64,000 nt of DNA, from positions 3,663,925 through 3,727,924 of the forward strand of contig NZ_CP041335.1 in NCBI RefSeq assembly GCF_008033135.1. Reading direction: 5' to 3'. Positions within the stretch are counted from its first letter, which is position 1. Each line of letters opens with the position of its first letter. Below the pieces are notes generated by a model that was not told the origin of the DNA, searched no databases, and saw nothing but the letters and a program-made list of their open reading frames with translations. Below are positions 37,293 to 44,818 of this stretch, in pieces. This DNA is from Chitinolyticbacter meiyuanensis. GTDB lineage: Bacteria; Pseudomonadota; Gammaproteobacteria; Burkholderiales; Chitinibacteraceae. The position numbers and the translations under genes were made by a program.

Positions 37293-37555
37293 AAACCCAC
37301 GACCTCAAGATCCGGCCGGTGTGGTTCCGCCTCCAACGGGAAGGCCTCAAACCCTTCGAAGTGCGTCGCGATGACCGTGATTTCCAAGTCGGCGACCGCT
37401 TGTTGCTTCGCGAAATCACCGAAGGCCTGATGCCCGAGTACACCGGGCAAACGTTGCTTGTCGAAGTGACGTGCGCCCTCGACGACTCTGTTCCCGGCAT
37501 CCAGCGCGGCTACGTCCTGCTCGGCACCCGTCATGTCGAGGGTCACCAATCATGA
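37289..37555 (+). CDS. DUF3850 (ASCH-like) domain protein
   Basis: An 88-residue protein beginning MKTHDLKIRPVWFRLQREGL. It has the DUF3850 pattern of a conserved charged start (HDLKI...W...L..G.K..EVRRDDRDFQVGD) and LLREI strand. DUF3850 belongs to the ASCH/PUA-like RNA-binding fold and is common in phages; its role is unknown. ATGA overlaps link it to both neighbours. The start at 37289 is favoured over an ATG 5 codons upstream because of this overlap. Confidence 0.82.
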   Translation: MKTHDLKIRPVWFRLQREGLKPFEVRRDDRDFQVGDRLLLREITEGLMPEYTGQTLLVEVTCALDDSVPGIQRGYVLLGTRHVEGHQS

Positions 37556-37719
37556 GCACCGAAGCGATGATGGTCGAGCTGTTGCAGCGCGTGCTGATGT
37601 GGCTTGTCGTGGGTGCAGCTTCCTCGGTTGCGGCCCTCGCACTCATCGGCCTGGCGTATGTCATCCCCGACCTGCTCTGCTGCCTGGCATCCCGAGTTTT
37701 CGGCCGGGGGCGCAAATGA
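37552..37719 (+). CDS. Small single-helix membrane protein
   Basis: A 55-residue protein (MSTEAMMVELLQRVLMWLVV...) with one or two hydrophobic segments and a basic end (RVFGRGRK). It is located between the DUF3850 and rep genes with ATGA overlaps on both sides. It may be a minor phage membrane or assembly protein. No family recognised. Confidence 0.65.
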   Translation: MSTEAMMVELLQRVLMWLVVGAASSVAALALIGLAYVIPDLLCCLASRVFGRGRK

Positions 37720-39041
37720 GCCGCCCCATCTCCCTTTTCAACCTGGCATTGCAGCAGCAGCGTGACCACGCCGCTGCACGCGGCGCGTGCGCCGGCGCCG
37801 CAGGCGACGGCGGAGCGACGCCCAGCAGCGCGGTGTTGGCTCTCCTTGGCAAGAATGGGAAATCCGCTGACACGGAACCGGGTAAAGCGGCGATCCGGGA
37901 GCGCGAGGGCAAATCGGGGAATCTGCTGTCTTCCCGGGGTCGTCGGTACCGGATGCAACGCACCGCCCAGCAACTGCTGCCGGACGAATCCGTCTCGGGC
38001 TGCCATCGCTTCATCAGCAACGCCAACTGGTCCGGCGAAGTCCTGGTGGTGCAACGCCCGGAAGGCGGCACCAGCTACCGGGGCGTGCAGACCTGCGGCA
38101 GCGTCTGGCATTGCCCGGTGTGCGCCAACAAGATTGCCGAGCAACGCCGCGCCGAGCTGTTCGCCGGCATGGCGACCCACCGCGCCCAGGGTGGTCGCTG
38201 CTACATGCTGACCCTGACCTTCCCCCACCGCATCGACCAGGATCTGGCCGAATGCCTGGAAGGCCTGCGCAAGGCGCTCAAGACCTTCAAGGCCTCACGC
38301 CAGTGGCGCACGGTCCGCGAGCGCATCGGCTTCAAGGGCACGGTCCGCGCGCTGGAAGTGACCCACGGCGAGAACGGCTGGCATCCGCACACCCATGAGC
38401 TGGTCTTTGCCAATGGCGACGAAGAATCGGTGCTGGCCGAGCTGGAGTCACTGCGCGACTACTGGGCCAAGGCGGTGCACAAGGCCGGCCTCGGCCAGAT
38501 CAGCATTCACGGCTTTCAGGTCGGCGGTGCCGACAAGGCCGCGTCCTACGTCACCAAGTACGGCGACACCGATCCGGCCGACGACAGCCGCTGGGACGCC
38601 TCGCGCGAGATGACGCGCCAGCATTCCAAGCTCGGTCGCCGCAAGGGCCGCACCCCGTTCGCCCTGCTGCACGACGCCATGATCGGCGACGGCGAAGCCA
38701 AGTTGCTGTTCCAGGAATACGCCCGCGAGTTCAAGGGCGCGCGACAGCTCTATTACACCCCCGGCCTGCGTGCCTATCTCGGCCTCGATGACATCAGCGA
38801 CGAGCAACTGGCCGCCGCCGACCAGGACGACGCACCGGGCGATGAGCCGCAGCGCGTGCTGTGGCACTGCACCCGTGACGAGTGGAAGTTGCTGCTGCTC
38901 ACCAACATGCGCGGCGAGTTCCTCGACATCGCCGCCAAGCACGGCACCGACGGGTGCTTCCTGTTCCTCAAGGCGCTCCGCCTTCGGCAAGCGGGGCGTG
39001 ACGTCACGCCGACCTTTATCAATCCGGAGATTCAACCATGA
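37716..39041 (+). CDS. Rolling-circle replication initiator (HUH endonuclease)
   Basis: A 441-residue Rep that nicks the double-stranded phage origin. The core shows a Cys-rich segment (CGSVWHCPVCANKIAEQRRA, residues 127-146), motif 1 MLTLTFPH, the HUH-type HPHTH at 223-227 and the catalytic Tyr region SYVTKYGD (Tyr278/Tyr282). This fits the Rep_1-like initiators of plasmids and some inoviruses. The N-terminal 70 residues are low-complexity. The start at 37716 overlaps the upstream stop (ATGA). The C-terminus overlaps the ssDNA-binding gene by 4 bp. Confidence 0.92.
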   Translation: MSRPISLFNLALQQQRDHAAARGACAGAAGDGGATPSSAVLALLGKNGKSADTEPGKAAIREREGKSGNLLSSRGRRYRMQRTAQQLLPDESVSGCHRFISNANWSGEVLVVQRPEGGTSYRGVQTCGSVWHCPVCANKIAEQRRAELFAGMATHRAQGGRCYMLTLTFPHRIDQDLAECLEGLRKALKTFKASRQWRTVRERIGFKGTVRALEVTHGENGWHPHTHELVFANGDEESVLAELESLRDYWAKAVHKAGLGQISIHGFQVGGADKAASYVTKYGDTDPADDSRWDASREMTRQHSKLGRRKGRTPFALLHDAMIGDGEAKLLFQEYAREFKGARQLYYTPGLRAYLGLDDISDEQLAAADQDDAPGDEPQRVLWHCTRDEWKLLLLTNMRGEFLDIAAKHGTDGCFLFLKALRLRQAGRDVTPTFINPEIQP

Positions 39042-39388
39042 GCATGGATGCTGTTTACAGCGCCAAGGTCGTCGGCGTCACGTCGGCCAAGGGCAGCTTC
39101 AAAGACGATAGCGGCAAGGTGATCGAGTACGACAACACCAAGGTGTTTGTCGAGATCGCCCTGCGCGGTGAAACCGCCCGTGGCATTGCCACCGAGGCGT
39201 TCAAGATCGGTCCGTCGAATGCCTACCTGGCGCACCGCTTCGCCACGGTGAAGCTGCCCTTCGACGCCAAGCTGACCGTGCGCAAGACCACCAACGGCCG
39301 CGAGACGCGCGAGGAAGTCATCGCCTTCGAAGTCGTTGGCCAAGCCCCGGCCAACCCGCTCGGCCCTGAGTCCAAGGCCGCTGCCTGA
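39038..39388 (+). CDS. Phage ssDNA-binding protein (pV-like)
   Basis: A 116-residue beta-rich protein (MSMDAVYSAKVVGVTSAKGS...) directly downstream of rep, in the position of the inovirus gene V protein that coats progeny single strands and stops second-strand synthesis. The strand pattern and small acidic/aromatic content fit an OB-like fold, but the assignment rests mainly on position and size. Overlaps both neighbours by a few bases. Confidence 0.72.
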   Translation: MSMDAVYSAKVVGVTSAKGSFKDDSGKVIEYDNTKVFVEIALRGETARGIATEAFKIGPSNAYLAHRFATVKLPFDAKLTVRKTTNGRETREEVIAFEVVGQAPANPLGPESKAAA

Positions 39389-39684
39389 TGCCCACCTGCG
39401 CCCTGGTCAAGCCCTGCGGCACCGGCCCTGCATCCTGCGGGCCGATGGATGCCCCCAGTACCGGCAATACGCTGGTGCTGCAGGACGTCCCACTTGACCA
39501 GTGCACCGGCATCGTCCTCATCACGCCGAGTGAATACAAGCTCATTTCGGCAAACCCATTTGCGGCGCTGACTCCCGAGTTTGCGGCGCAGATCGTGGCC
39601 CTTTGTGGGCTTATCTGGTTTCTCGCAGCGGGCATGCGAGACGTCATCCGTTTCATCAAATCAAAGGACTCTGACGATGAGTAA
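39388..39684 (+). CDS. Minor coat/assembly protein with one transmembrane helix
   Basis: A 98-residue protein. The N-terminal part has several Cys (CALVKPCGTGPASCGP, then DQCTG), and one C-terminal transmembrane helix (AAQIVALCGLIWFLAAGM) precedes a basic/acidic tail. It sits immediately before the major coat gene and overlaps it by 8 bp, a place often held by pVII/pIX-like minor coat proteins. The exact counterpart is not certain. Confidence 0.68.
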   Translation: MPTCALVKPCGTGPASCGPMDAPSTGNTLVLQDVPLDQCTGIVLITPSEYKLISANPFAALTPEFAAQIVALCGLIWFLAAGMRDVIRFIKSKDSDDE

Positions 39685-39898
39685 CAAAATCCAACAAGCC
39701 ATGTTGCTGCTGACTGCATTCATGGCGATGGCTGGCTCGGCCTATGCCGACATTACCCTCCCTACGGTCAGCACTGCTGATGCGGTTGAAGTCGGTACTT
39801 GGGTCATTGGCCTGATGGGCGCCTTCTTCGTGGTGAAGATGGGCCCCAGCCTCGCCGCCTGGGGCTTCAAGAAGCTCATGGGCTTCATTGGTCGCTGA
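39677..39898 (+). CDS. Major coat protein (pVIII-like)
   Basis: A 73-residue precoat: signal peptide MSNKIQQAMLLLTAFMAMAG ending SAYA, then a 49-residue mature protein with an acidic start (DITLPTVSTADAVEVG), a hydrophobic centre (TWVIGLMGAFFVV) and a basic C-terminus (KKLMGFIGR) that would contact DNA. This is the standard pVIII layout. A terminator follows shortly after, as in other filamentous phages, giving high coat expression. Confidence 0.9.
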   Translation: MSNKIQQAMLLLTAFMAMAGSAYADITLPTVSTADAVEVGTWVIGLMGAFFVVKMGPSLAAWGFKKLMGFIGR

Positions 39899-39904
39899 TA
39901 AGCC

Positions 39905-39970
39905 ATGACGGCCGGTTGCCTTGTTTTGCTGTTCGGACTGCCTGCCTTGTGGTTGATCTGCTCGGCCTGA
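39905..39970 (+). CDS. 21-residue hydrophobic peptide (candidate pVII/pIX-like)
   Basis: An ATG at 39905, 6 bp after the coat gene, opens MTAGCLVLLFGLPALWLICS plus Ala and a stop, almost entirely hydrophobic. Filamentous phages carry very short minor coat peptides next to gene VIII. No convincing Shine-Dalgarno sequence was seen, so coding is only possible. Confidence 0.35.
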   Translation: MTAGCLVLLFGLPALWLICSA

Positions 39971-39983
39971 TGGCCAGCGATAC

Positions 39984-40009
39984 ACCGGGGCCATGTGCCC
40001 CGGTTTTTC
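39984..40009 (+). terminator. Rho-independent terminator after the major coat gene
   Basis: ACCGGGGC (39984-39991), loop CATGT, GCCCCGGT (39997-40004), then TTTT. Matches the central terminator that follows gene VIII in inoviruses. Confidence 0.88.
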
Positions 40010-40021
40010 TTGGTGCTCTCT

Positions 40022-41509
40022 ATGCGTCGTTTCTTTTTGCTCTTATTGCTGATGATTGCCCCGTCCTATGCATTGGCGGCGGTGCAAGCGTGTGTTGCTC
40101 AAATTACTGGGCAAAACAGTTACAACGTGAGCGTCGGCTATTGCGCATCGAAGACGTATGAAACCCAGCCTATGTGGACCGAGGGCTGTAAAGATATTTC
40201 TGCCGATATCGGTGCGCCGGTCGCCGATTGGGATGCAGCTGCATGTATTAGTCGAGCTGACCCTTGGGGCAATTATTATTCCGTCTACACGATTCGTTTT
40301 CAGGCTGTGACAACTGCCCCGACGCCGACGCCTGGACCAGATGTATGCCGCGACAAGTATGGTCAAAAAATGGATATGGCCGGCCGGTATTTCGAAGGTC
40401 GGCTTGGTGAAGTGACGTTGTGCAATAGCGGTTGTGAACTGTATTTGAATTCTGCCAAGTATCAAGCCGGCACAAAGAATGGCGTCTTTCACGGCACCAT
40501 GATTATGGAAGGTACCGCCCAGTTCACTGGCCAGAAATGTCCAGCCGACTCGCCGAATAGTTCGCCTGGCACTAAGCCTTCTGACGTGAACGTCCCGCCC
40601 TCGGGTCCGGGTGACTGCGAGTCGGGTGAGCGCTTCATGCCGAACGCCGTCAACGGCCAGAACGTGTGCGTCAAAGGCGACGGCACGCCGGAAACCGAAA
40701 ACGACTTCTGCAAGGCCAATCCCAGCGACGCCAAGTGCAAGCCCGGTGGTGATGAGTACTGCAAGGCCAACCCCACCTTGGCCACCTGCCAGAAAGGCTC
40801 CGACGAGTTCTGCAAGACCAACCCCGGTAGCGAATCGTGCGTGCCTGGTGGTGACGACTTCTGCAAAGCCAATCCCGGACACGGCTCCTGCACACCGGGT
40901 ACGGATCAGTTTTGCAGCATGAAGCCCAATGATCCGTCGTGTGCGCAAAAGAACGACGACGCCTGCAAAGCCAATCCGAACTCCGAGCAATGCAAGAAAG
41001 CCAAGACCTGCGCCAATAACCCGAATGATCCGACTTGCAAACCGTCTCAAGAGGGCTTTTGCAAAAGCAATCCGAATGACGACAAATGCAAAAACGCCTT
41101 CACTGGCTCCTGCGAATCAACATTCACCTGCCAAGGTGATCCGGTGCAATGCGCGATTGCCAAAGAAATGCATAAGCGCAATTGCGAGATGAGTAAAGAG
41201 CCGGAGGGCTGGTCCGATCTCACCAAGAAATCCACGACTGAATCCGGCATTGCATGGGAAGGCGCCATCGAAGAAAACGACTTCCGCAGCAAGTTCACCC
41301 TGCAAAACCCTGAGCAATACGCCGGCAGCTGCCCCGTCCGAGATCAAAACGTCCGTGTGCCTGGCGTGATGGGCTTCGGTGGCGGCTCGGTCGAATTCAA
41401 GCTGTCCATGATCTGCGAACACGGCACCGCAATCCGCATGGTCGTGAACGCACTAACCACGCTCTCCTGCCTCTGGATCATCTGGATGTGGGTCGGCCGG
41501 AGATTCTGA
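40022..41509 (+). CDS. pIII-like adsorption protein with Cys-rich tandem repeats
   Basis: A 495-residue minor coat protein. The signal peptide is MRRFFLLLLLMIAPSYALAA. An N-terminal domain (21-200) with paired Cys is followed by eight 17-residue repeats (226-357, pattern D-x-F-C-K-x-N-P-x4-C), a C-terminal domain and a membrane anchor (AIRMVVNALTTLSCLWIIWM) ending in RRF. This is the architecture of pIII: receptor-binding domains, flexible linker, anchoring domain. The Cys repeats stand where glycine-rich linkers occur in Ff phages. Start chosen at 40022 for the signal peptide. Confidence 0.85.
   Translation: MRRFFLLLLLMIAPSYALAAVQACVAQITGQNSYNVSVGYCASKTYETQPMWTEGCKDISADIGAPVADWDAAACISRADPWGNYYSVYTIRFQAVTTAPTPTPGPDVCRDKYGQKMDMAGRYFEGRLGEVTLCNSGCELYLNSAKYQAGTKNGVFHGTMIMEGTAQFTGQKCPADSPNSSPGTKPSDVNVPPSGPGDCESGERFMPNAVNGQNVCVKGDGTPETENDFCKANPSDAKCKPGGDEYCKANPTLATCQKGSDEFCKTNPGSESCVPGGDDFCKANPGHGSCTPGTDQFCSMKPNDPSCAQKNDDACKANPNSEQCKKAKTCANNPNDPTCKPSQEGFCKSNPNDDKCKNAFTGSCESTFTCQGDPVQCAIAKEMHKRNCEMSKEPEGWSDLTKKSTTESGIAWEGAIEENDFRSKFTLQNPEQYAGSCPVRDQNVRVPGVMGFGGGSVEFKLSMICEHGTAIRMVVNALTTLSCLWIIWMWVGRRF
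40697..41092 (+). repeat. Eight 17-residue Cys-pair repeats in the pIII-like gene
   Basis: Cys positions alternate in spacings of 9 and 8 residues (230, 239, 247, 256, 264, 273, 281, 290, 298, 307, 315, 324), then 330, 339, 347, 356. Each unit has a CKxNP core. One 6-residue gap marks a shortened unit. Confidence 0.85.
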
Positions 41510-41510
41510 G

Positions 41511-41813
41511 ATGCCATTACCCGCCGTCCTGGGCGCCGCGATCTGGACCACGCTGGCCGCCGCACTCCCTACCATCATCGGCCGCATCCTGCTCGCCTTG
41601 GGTCTGACCGCTGTCTCCTACACCGGTATCGACGTGTTGTTCGACGACGGCCTGCAATGGGTGATGGGCCTGTTCGGCGATGTCGATCCCGAGGTGTGGG
41701 CCATCCTCAAGTTCCTCGGCGTCGAAGGCATGATCAAGGTGCACAGCGCGGTGTTCGTCTCCATCGCCACGCTGATCATGGGCGAGCGCTTCATTCGGAT
41801 GCTGGCCAAATGA
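41511..41813 (+). CDS. DUF2523 minor coat protein (pVI-like)
   Basis: A 100-residue membrane protein with three hydrophobic segments (AAIWTTLAAALPTIIGRILL..., YTGIDVLFDDGLQWVMGLFG, SAVFVSIATLIMGERFIRML). DUF2523 occurs between gene III and zot in inoviruses and is taken as the pVI counterpart that, with pIII, caps the virion and releases it from the membrane. It overlaps zot by ATGA. Confidence 0.87.
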   Translation: MPLPAVLGAAIWTTLAAALPTIIGRILLALGLTAVSYTGIDVLFDDGLQWVMGLFGDVDPEVWAILKFLGVEGMIKVHSAVFVSIATLIMGERFIRMLAK

Positions 41814-42823
41814 GCAACGCCGTCGCCACGCTCTTCACTGGCCTGCAGGGCAACGGCAAAACGCTCGCCGTTGTCACTCATATCGCCGAACTGGCCGCCA
41901 AGCTCACGGCTGATGATCCGCCGATCTACACCCACGGTATCAAGGCACTGAGCATCAACCGGTGCGCCTCGTTGCTCGACCCGAACAAGTGGTATGAGCT
42001 CGAAGTGGGCGTCACCGTGGTCATCGACGAAGCGCAAAAGGTCTTTCCCACACGGCCGAACGGCTCGGCCAGACCGGCCAAGGTCGCCGCCTTCGAAGAT
42101 ATGCGCCACAGCGGCAAGCAAGCCATTCTGATCACCCAACATCCCGGCCTGATCGATAGCGACCTGCGCAAGTTGATCAACCGGCACGTCCACCTTGAAC
42201 GGATCATGGGCCGGCAGATGTCGCAGTGGCTTGAATGGCCGAAAGTGCACACGCCGGAGAACAAGGCCGACCGCAAAAAGGCCGCCTCGCACTTCTGGGC
42301 ATTCCCGACGAAGAACTACGCGCTTTACAAGTCCGCTGAGGTACACAACCTCAAGCCGGCCATGCCCAAGGCGCTCAAGTACACCATCGGCATCATGCTC
42401 GCTGGCGTCCTGCTGGCGATCGCAGCCGGTGTCTTCATCATGATGCAGGCCAAAAACCCCGGCATCGCTTCGGCCGAAGCTTCCAGCCCAGCGTCTGCAC
42501 CAGCTGGCCAAGCTGCACCGCAACCGGCTGGCCAATTTACCCGCGAAGAAAAGCTCGACTACTTCGCCGCACGTGTCCCGCGGCTGGCTGGGCTACCTCA
42601 CACCGCCCCGGCCTACGACGACATCACCGCCCCACGCATCGCGCCAAAGCCGGTCGCCTGCGCCGTGATGGGCGACACCTGCAAGTGCTTCACCCAGCAA
42701 GCCACCCTGATCCCGCAAATGGATCAAGCCACCTGCAAACGCATCGTGGCCGAAGGCTGGTTCGATGAATCGGCCGACCAGGTCGCGGAATCGCCAGCAC
42801 GTATCCCCAAGCTCCCCTCGTAA
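41810..42823 (+). CDS. zot: Zonular occludens toxin-like assembly ATPase (pI)
   Basis: A 337-residue morphogenesis ATPase. Walker A is GLQGNGKT (residues 11-18), Walker B VTVVIDEAQ. One transmembrane helix (YTIGIMLAGVLLAIAAGVFI) separates the cytoplasmic ATPase from a periplasmic tail with four Cys (CAVMGDTCKCFTQ...TCKR). It drives phage extrusion through the inner membrane. No gene for a dedicated secretin (pIV) is present, so a host secretin would be needed, as with CTX-type phages. The name refers to homology, not to toxin activity. Confidence 0.93.
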   Translation: MSNAVATLFTGLQGNGKTLAVVTHIAELAAKLTADDPPIYTHGIKALSINRCASLLDPNKWYELEVGVTVVIDEAQKVFPTRPNGSARPAKVAAFEDMRHSGKQAILITQHPGLIDSDLRKLINRHVHLERIMGRQMSQWLEWPKVHTPENKADRKKAASHFWAFPTKNYALYKSAEVHNLKPAMPKALKYTIGIMLAGVLLAIAAGVFIMMQAKNPGIASAEASSPASAPAGQAAPQPAGQFTREEKLDYFAARVPRLAGLPHTAPAYDDITAPRIAPKPVACAVMGDTCKCFTQQATLIPQMDQATCKRIVAEGWFDESADQVAESPARIPKLPS

Positions 42824-42834
42824 AGGAAACCAAG

Positions 42835-43035
42835 ATGAAAGCCACACTCGCCATGCTCGCCCTGTTTGTTTGCACCTCGGCCTTGGCCGAAGAGCTCAAC
42901 GCCAAGTACTGCGCTGATCTGCGTGCCGCCAAGGCCAACATCGAGTCACAACAGCGCCAGCGCTCCACGCAATCCCTGCGCGACCAGCACAAGTACGTCA
43001 GCGACCAGCTCTACAGCTACAAGTGCAAGTGGTAG
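42835..43035 (+). CDS. Small periplasmic protein with Cys pair
   Basis: A 66-residue protein with a signal peptide (MKATLAMLALFVCTSALAEE) and a mature helix containing two Cys (KYCADL and YKCKW at the extreme C-terminus). Good Shine-Dalgarno sequence (AAAGGAAA). It is the last gene of the structural operon, followed by a terminator. Function unknown; possibly an assembly or superinfection factor. Confidence 0.72.
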   Translation: MKATLAMLALFVCTSALAEELNAKYCADLRAAKANIESQQRQRSTQSLRDQHKYVSDQLYSYKCKW

Positions 43036-43052
43036 TGTGACGGTCACCAAAT

Positions 43053-43085
43053 AACAAAGCCCCCGATCGGGGGGCTTTGCTTTTA
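43053..43085. terminator. Terminator between structural operon and kfrA-like gene
   Basis: CAAAGCCCCC (43055-43064) pairs with GGGGGCTTTG (43070-43079), then CTTTT. Serves the rightward phage operon and probably the convergent gene. Confidence 0.85.
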
Positions 43086-43901
43086 ACCGTTGCCGACCTC
43101 GTTGCCGCCGTCTGCCATCAACTGGACTATCGTCCCGCCCTGGTCGAGCCAGTCGGATACCCACTGCGGTCGCTTCCCTTTCCCTGTCCAGGTCTGCGAC
43201 GCGTCTTTGGGATTGATGAACAGTTGACCAGGTGTTTTTCTCGATGTCGAAACACCAAGTGTTTTTGCGGCAGTGGGCGTGCTCGATGCTTTTGCGCCTG
43301 GCGCTTTACCATCGAGCTTGGCCAGCTGCTCGCGTAGCTCGCAAGCGACGTCCTGCATACGCTGCGCCAGGCCTGCTTGTTCGGTGGCGCGAATCTCGGC
43401 CTTGTGGCGTGCCTCGCGCTCAAGCTCTAGTTTTCCGCCAAGGTCTTTGCGTACCTTCTCTATCTCCACGCTGCAATCCAGGGTGTATTGGGCTAGGGTG
43501 CGACCCATTGCGATGACTTCGCCCTTGGCTTGTGCGCGTTCCTCATTTGCCTCGTTAAGTGCCTCGGTCAATCGGTCCACCTCGGCTGCCAGGCTATCGC
43601 GATCGGCTTGCAGATCTGCGAGCTCGGTCTGCAGCTCCTCAATGGCTGCGGATCTCGCCGCCTCGATCTCGCCTAGGATGGCCTCCACGATCTTCTCTGG
43701 CAGCTCAAGTGCTGCGTCCACCTTGTTGGCTGTCTGACGCTTCCCGCTGCCCTGAAAATCAGCCAGGTGGCGCTGGATGGTTGTTAGCGACCCTTCCCCC
43801 AGCTCCGCCCTCACCGATCGTAGTGTGATGCGCTCCCCGCGCGCCTGGACACGCTTAGCTGCTGCCTCGACCTGCTCGAAACTCAATCCCGTCCGTGCCA
43901 T
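43083..43901 (-). CDS. KfrA-like DNA-binding coiled-coil protein with H-NS-type C-terminus
   Basis: A 272-residue protein. The N-terminal KfrA-type helix-turn-helix domain (1-60; LSFEQVEAAAKRVQARGERI...LGEGSLTTIQRHLADF) is followed by a long coiled coil (about 70-200) and a C-terminal segment TWTGKGKRPQWVSDWLDQGG that matches the H-NS DNA-binding loop (TWxGxGRxPxWV). KfrA proteins are plasmid regulators/nucleoid organisers that bind repeats in their own promoter; the upstream 43.9-44.05 kb region is a dense YGATAY array. It is odd to find one in an inovirus, where it may silence or compact the phage. Confidence 0.83.
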   Translation of the reverse strand: MARTGLSFEQVEAAAKRVQARGERITLRSVRAELGEGSLTTIQRHLADFQGSGKRQTANKVDAALELPEKIVEAILGEIEAARSAAIEELQTELADLQADRDSLAAEVDRLTEALNEANEERAQAKGEVIAMGRTLAQYTLDCSVEIEKVRKDLGGKLELEREARHKAEIRATEQAGLAQRMQDVACELREQLAKLDGKAPGAKASSTPTAAKTLGVSTSRKTPGQLFINPKDASQTWTGKGKRPQWVSDWLDQGGTIVQLMADGGNEVGNG

Positions 43902-43914
43902 CTCGATATCCCCG

Positions 43915-44055
43915 AATACGTATCACCCTGATACATACATATCATAGCAACGATACGATACGATATCAATGCGATACGTATTGATATGATATGATATCTG
44001 ACGAACGGTATGATACGTAAATGCTACGATACGATATGATATTGCCCCGATACGG
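43915..44055. repeat. YGATAY repeat array upstream of the kfrA-like gene
   Basis: About 15 copies of CGATAC, TGATAC, CGATAT or TGATAT in both orientations crowd 140 bp, for example CGATACGATACGATATC near 43951 and GATATGATATGATATC near 43983. This AT-rich island stands out from the 63% GC surroundings. Probable binding array or promoter of the adjacent regulator. Confidence 0.8.
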
Positions 44056-44137
44056 GCGCACCCCCACCCCGGCTGTTACTGCAAGCCGAGCGGCGTTGGC
44101 CCCGCAAAGGTGGATATAGAGCCCATGCTGCCCCCTG

Positions 44138-44182
44138 CCCTCGGTCTTGGGTTCCGAGGGTAGCCGGGTCAATCCCCGGCTA
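44138..44182. other. Twin adjacent hairpins (candidate origin or packaging signal)
   Basis: Hairpin 1: CCCTCGG (44138-44144) with CCGAGGG (44154-44160). Hairpin 2 follows at once: TAGCCGGG (44161-44168) with CCCGGCTA (44175-44182). They lie in the only sizeable non-coding gap of the phage, where inoviruses keep replication origins and the packaging hairpin. Confidence 0.45.
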
Positions 44183-44261
44183 GGGCATGGGCGACACGCT
44201 GCCGCTTGAGTGCCACCCCGCCAAGCTGATAGCTTGCAAACGTTTGCCAGCTGGGGGTGTT

Positions 44262-44798
44262 ATGGGATCGCTACTGTTCGTTGTGCTGTTAATTGTCGTT
44301 GTTGGTGTTGGCGTGACGGTTTTGAAGGGCAAGGTAGGCAAAGACGAGGGCGGTGGAACAATAGGTAGCGGCATCTCGCCCTCGAATCTGCAAGCTAAAG
44401 CGGTACTGACTGAGCGTGAACAACCCATGTACTGGCGCTTGGTTGAAGCCTTCCCTGAGCACGTCGTCTTGTCTCAGGTGTCGTTCTCACAGCTCGTTTC
44501 GGCCAAGGGCGGTAACCGCAGCCAGAACCTCCAGCTTTTCCGGCGTATCAGCCAGAAAACAGCCGATTTCGTCCTGTGCCGCAAAGACTTTTCCGTTATC
44601 GCGGTGATCGAATTGGACGACAGTTCGCACAAGGGAAAAGAAACCAAAGACGCTGAGCGCGATGGCTTCTTGAAGCAGGCAGGCATTAAGACGCTGAGGG
44701 TCAAGCAGCCCCCGCCAGTGGAGCTGTTGCGGCAAGCCTTCGCGTCTAAGGCATCAGCTGAGCAGGTTGTGAAGCATGAGGCCAAAGCGAGCCCCTAG
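44262..44798 (+). CDS. DUF2726 domain membrane-anchored protein
   Basis: A 178-residue protein. An N-terminal helix (MGSLLFVVLLIVVVGVGVTV) anchors a DUF2726 domain with LTEREQPMYWRLVEAFPEHV, SQNLQLFRRISQKTADFVLC and VIAVIELDDSSHKG. This domain has the restriction-endonuclease-like fold (the FVLC...VIELDD strands) and is often found with topoisomerase-like zinc fingers; here it stands alone. GGGGGTGTT precedes the ATG. Possible phage accessory or membrane-sited nuclease. Confidence 0.83.
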   Translation: MGSLLFVVLLIVVVGVGVTVLKGKVGKDEGGGTIGSGISPSNLQAKAVLTEREQPMYWRLVEAFPEHVVLSQVSFSQLVSAKGGNRSQNLQLFRRISQKTADFVLCRKDFSVIAVIELDDSSHKGKETKDAERDGFLKQAGIKTLRVKQPPPVELLRQAFASKASAEQVVKHEAKASP

Positions 44799-44818
44799 GC
44801 CGTATTCCTTTAAGCTGG

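Noticed and set aside
40043..41050. A 335-residue minus-strand frame
   Set aside because: Antisense shadow of the Cys-repeat adhesin gene, which has a signal peptide and membrane anchor.
40697..41092. Repeat region as CRISPR or minisatellite
   Set aside because: It is a continuous reading frame with conserved Cys spacing; the repeat is at protein level.
41810..42823. Zot as a true enterotoxin
   Set aside because: All inoviruses carry this assembly ATPase; nothing in the sequence indicates toxin activity.
43915..44055. CRISPR array
   Set aside because: The units are 6 bp, in both orientations, with no spacer structure and no cas genes.
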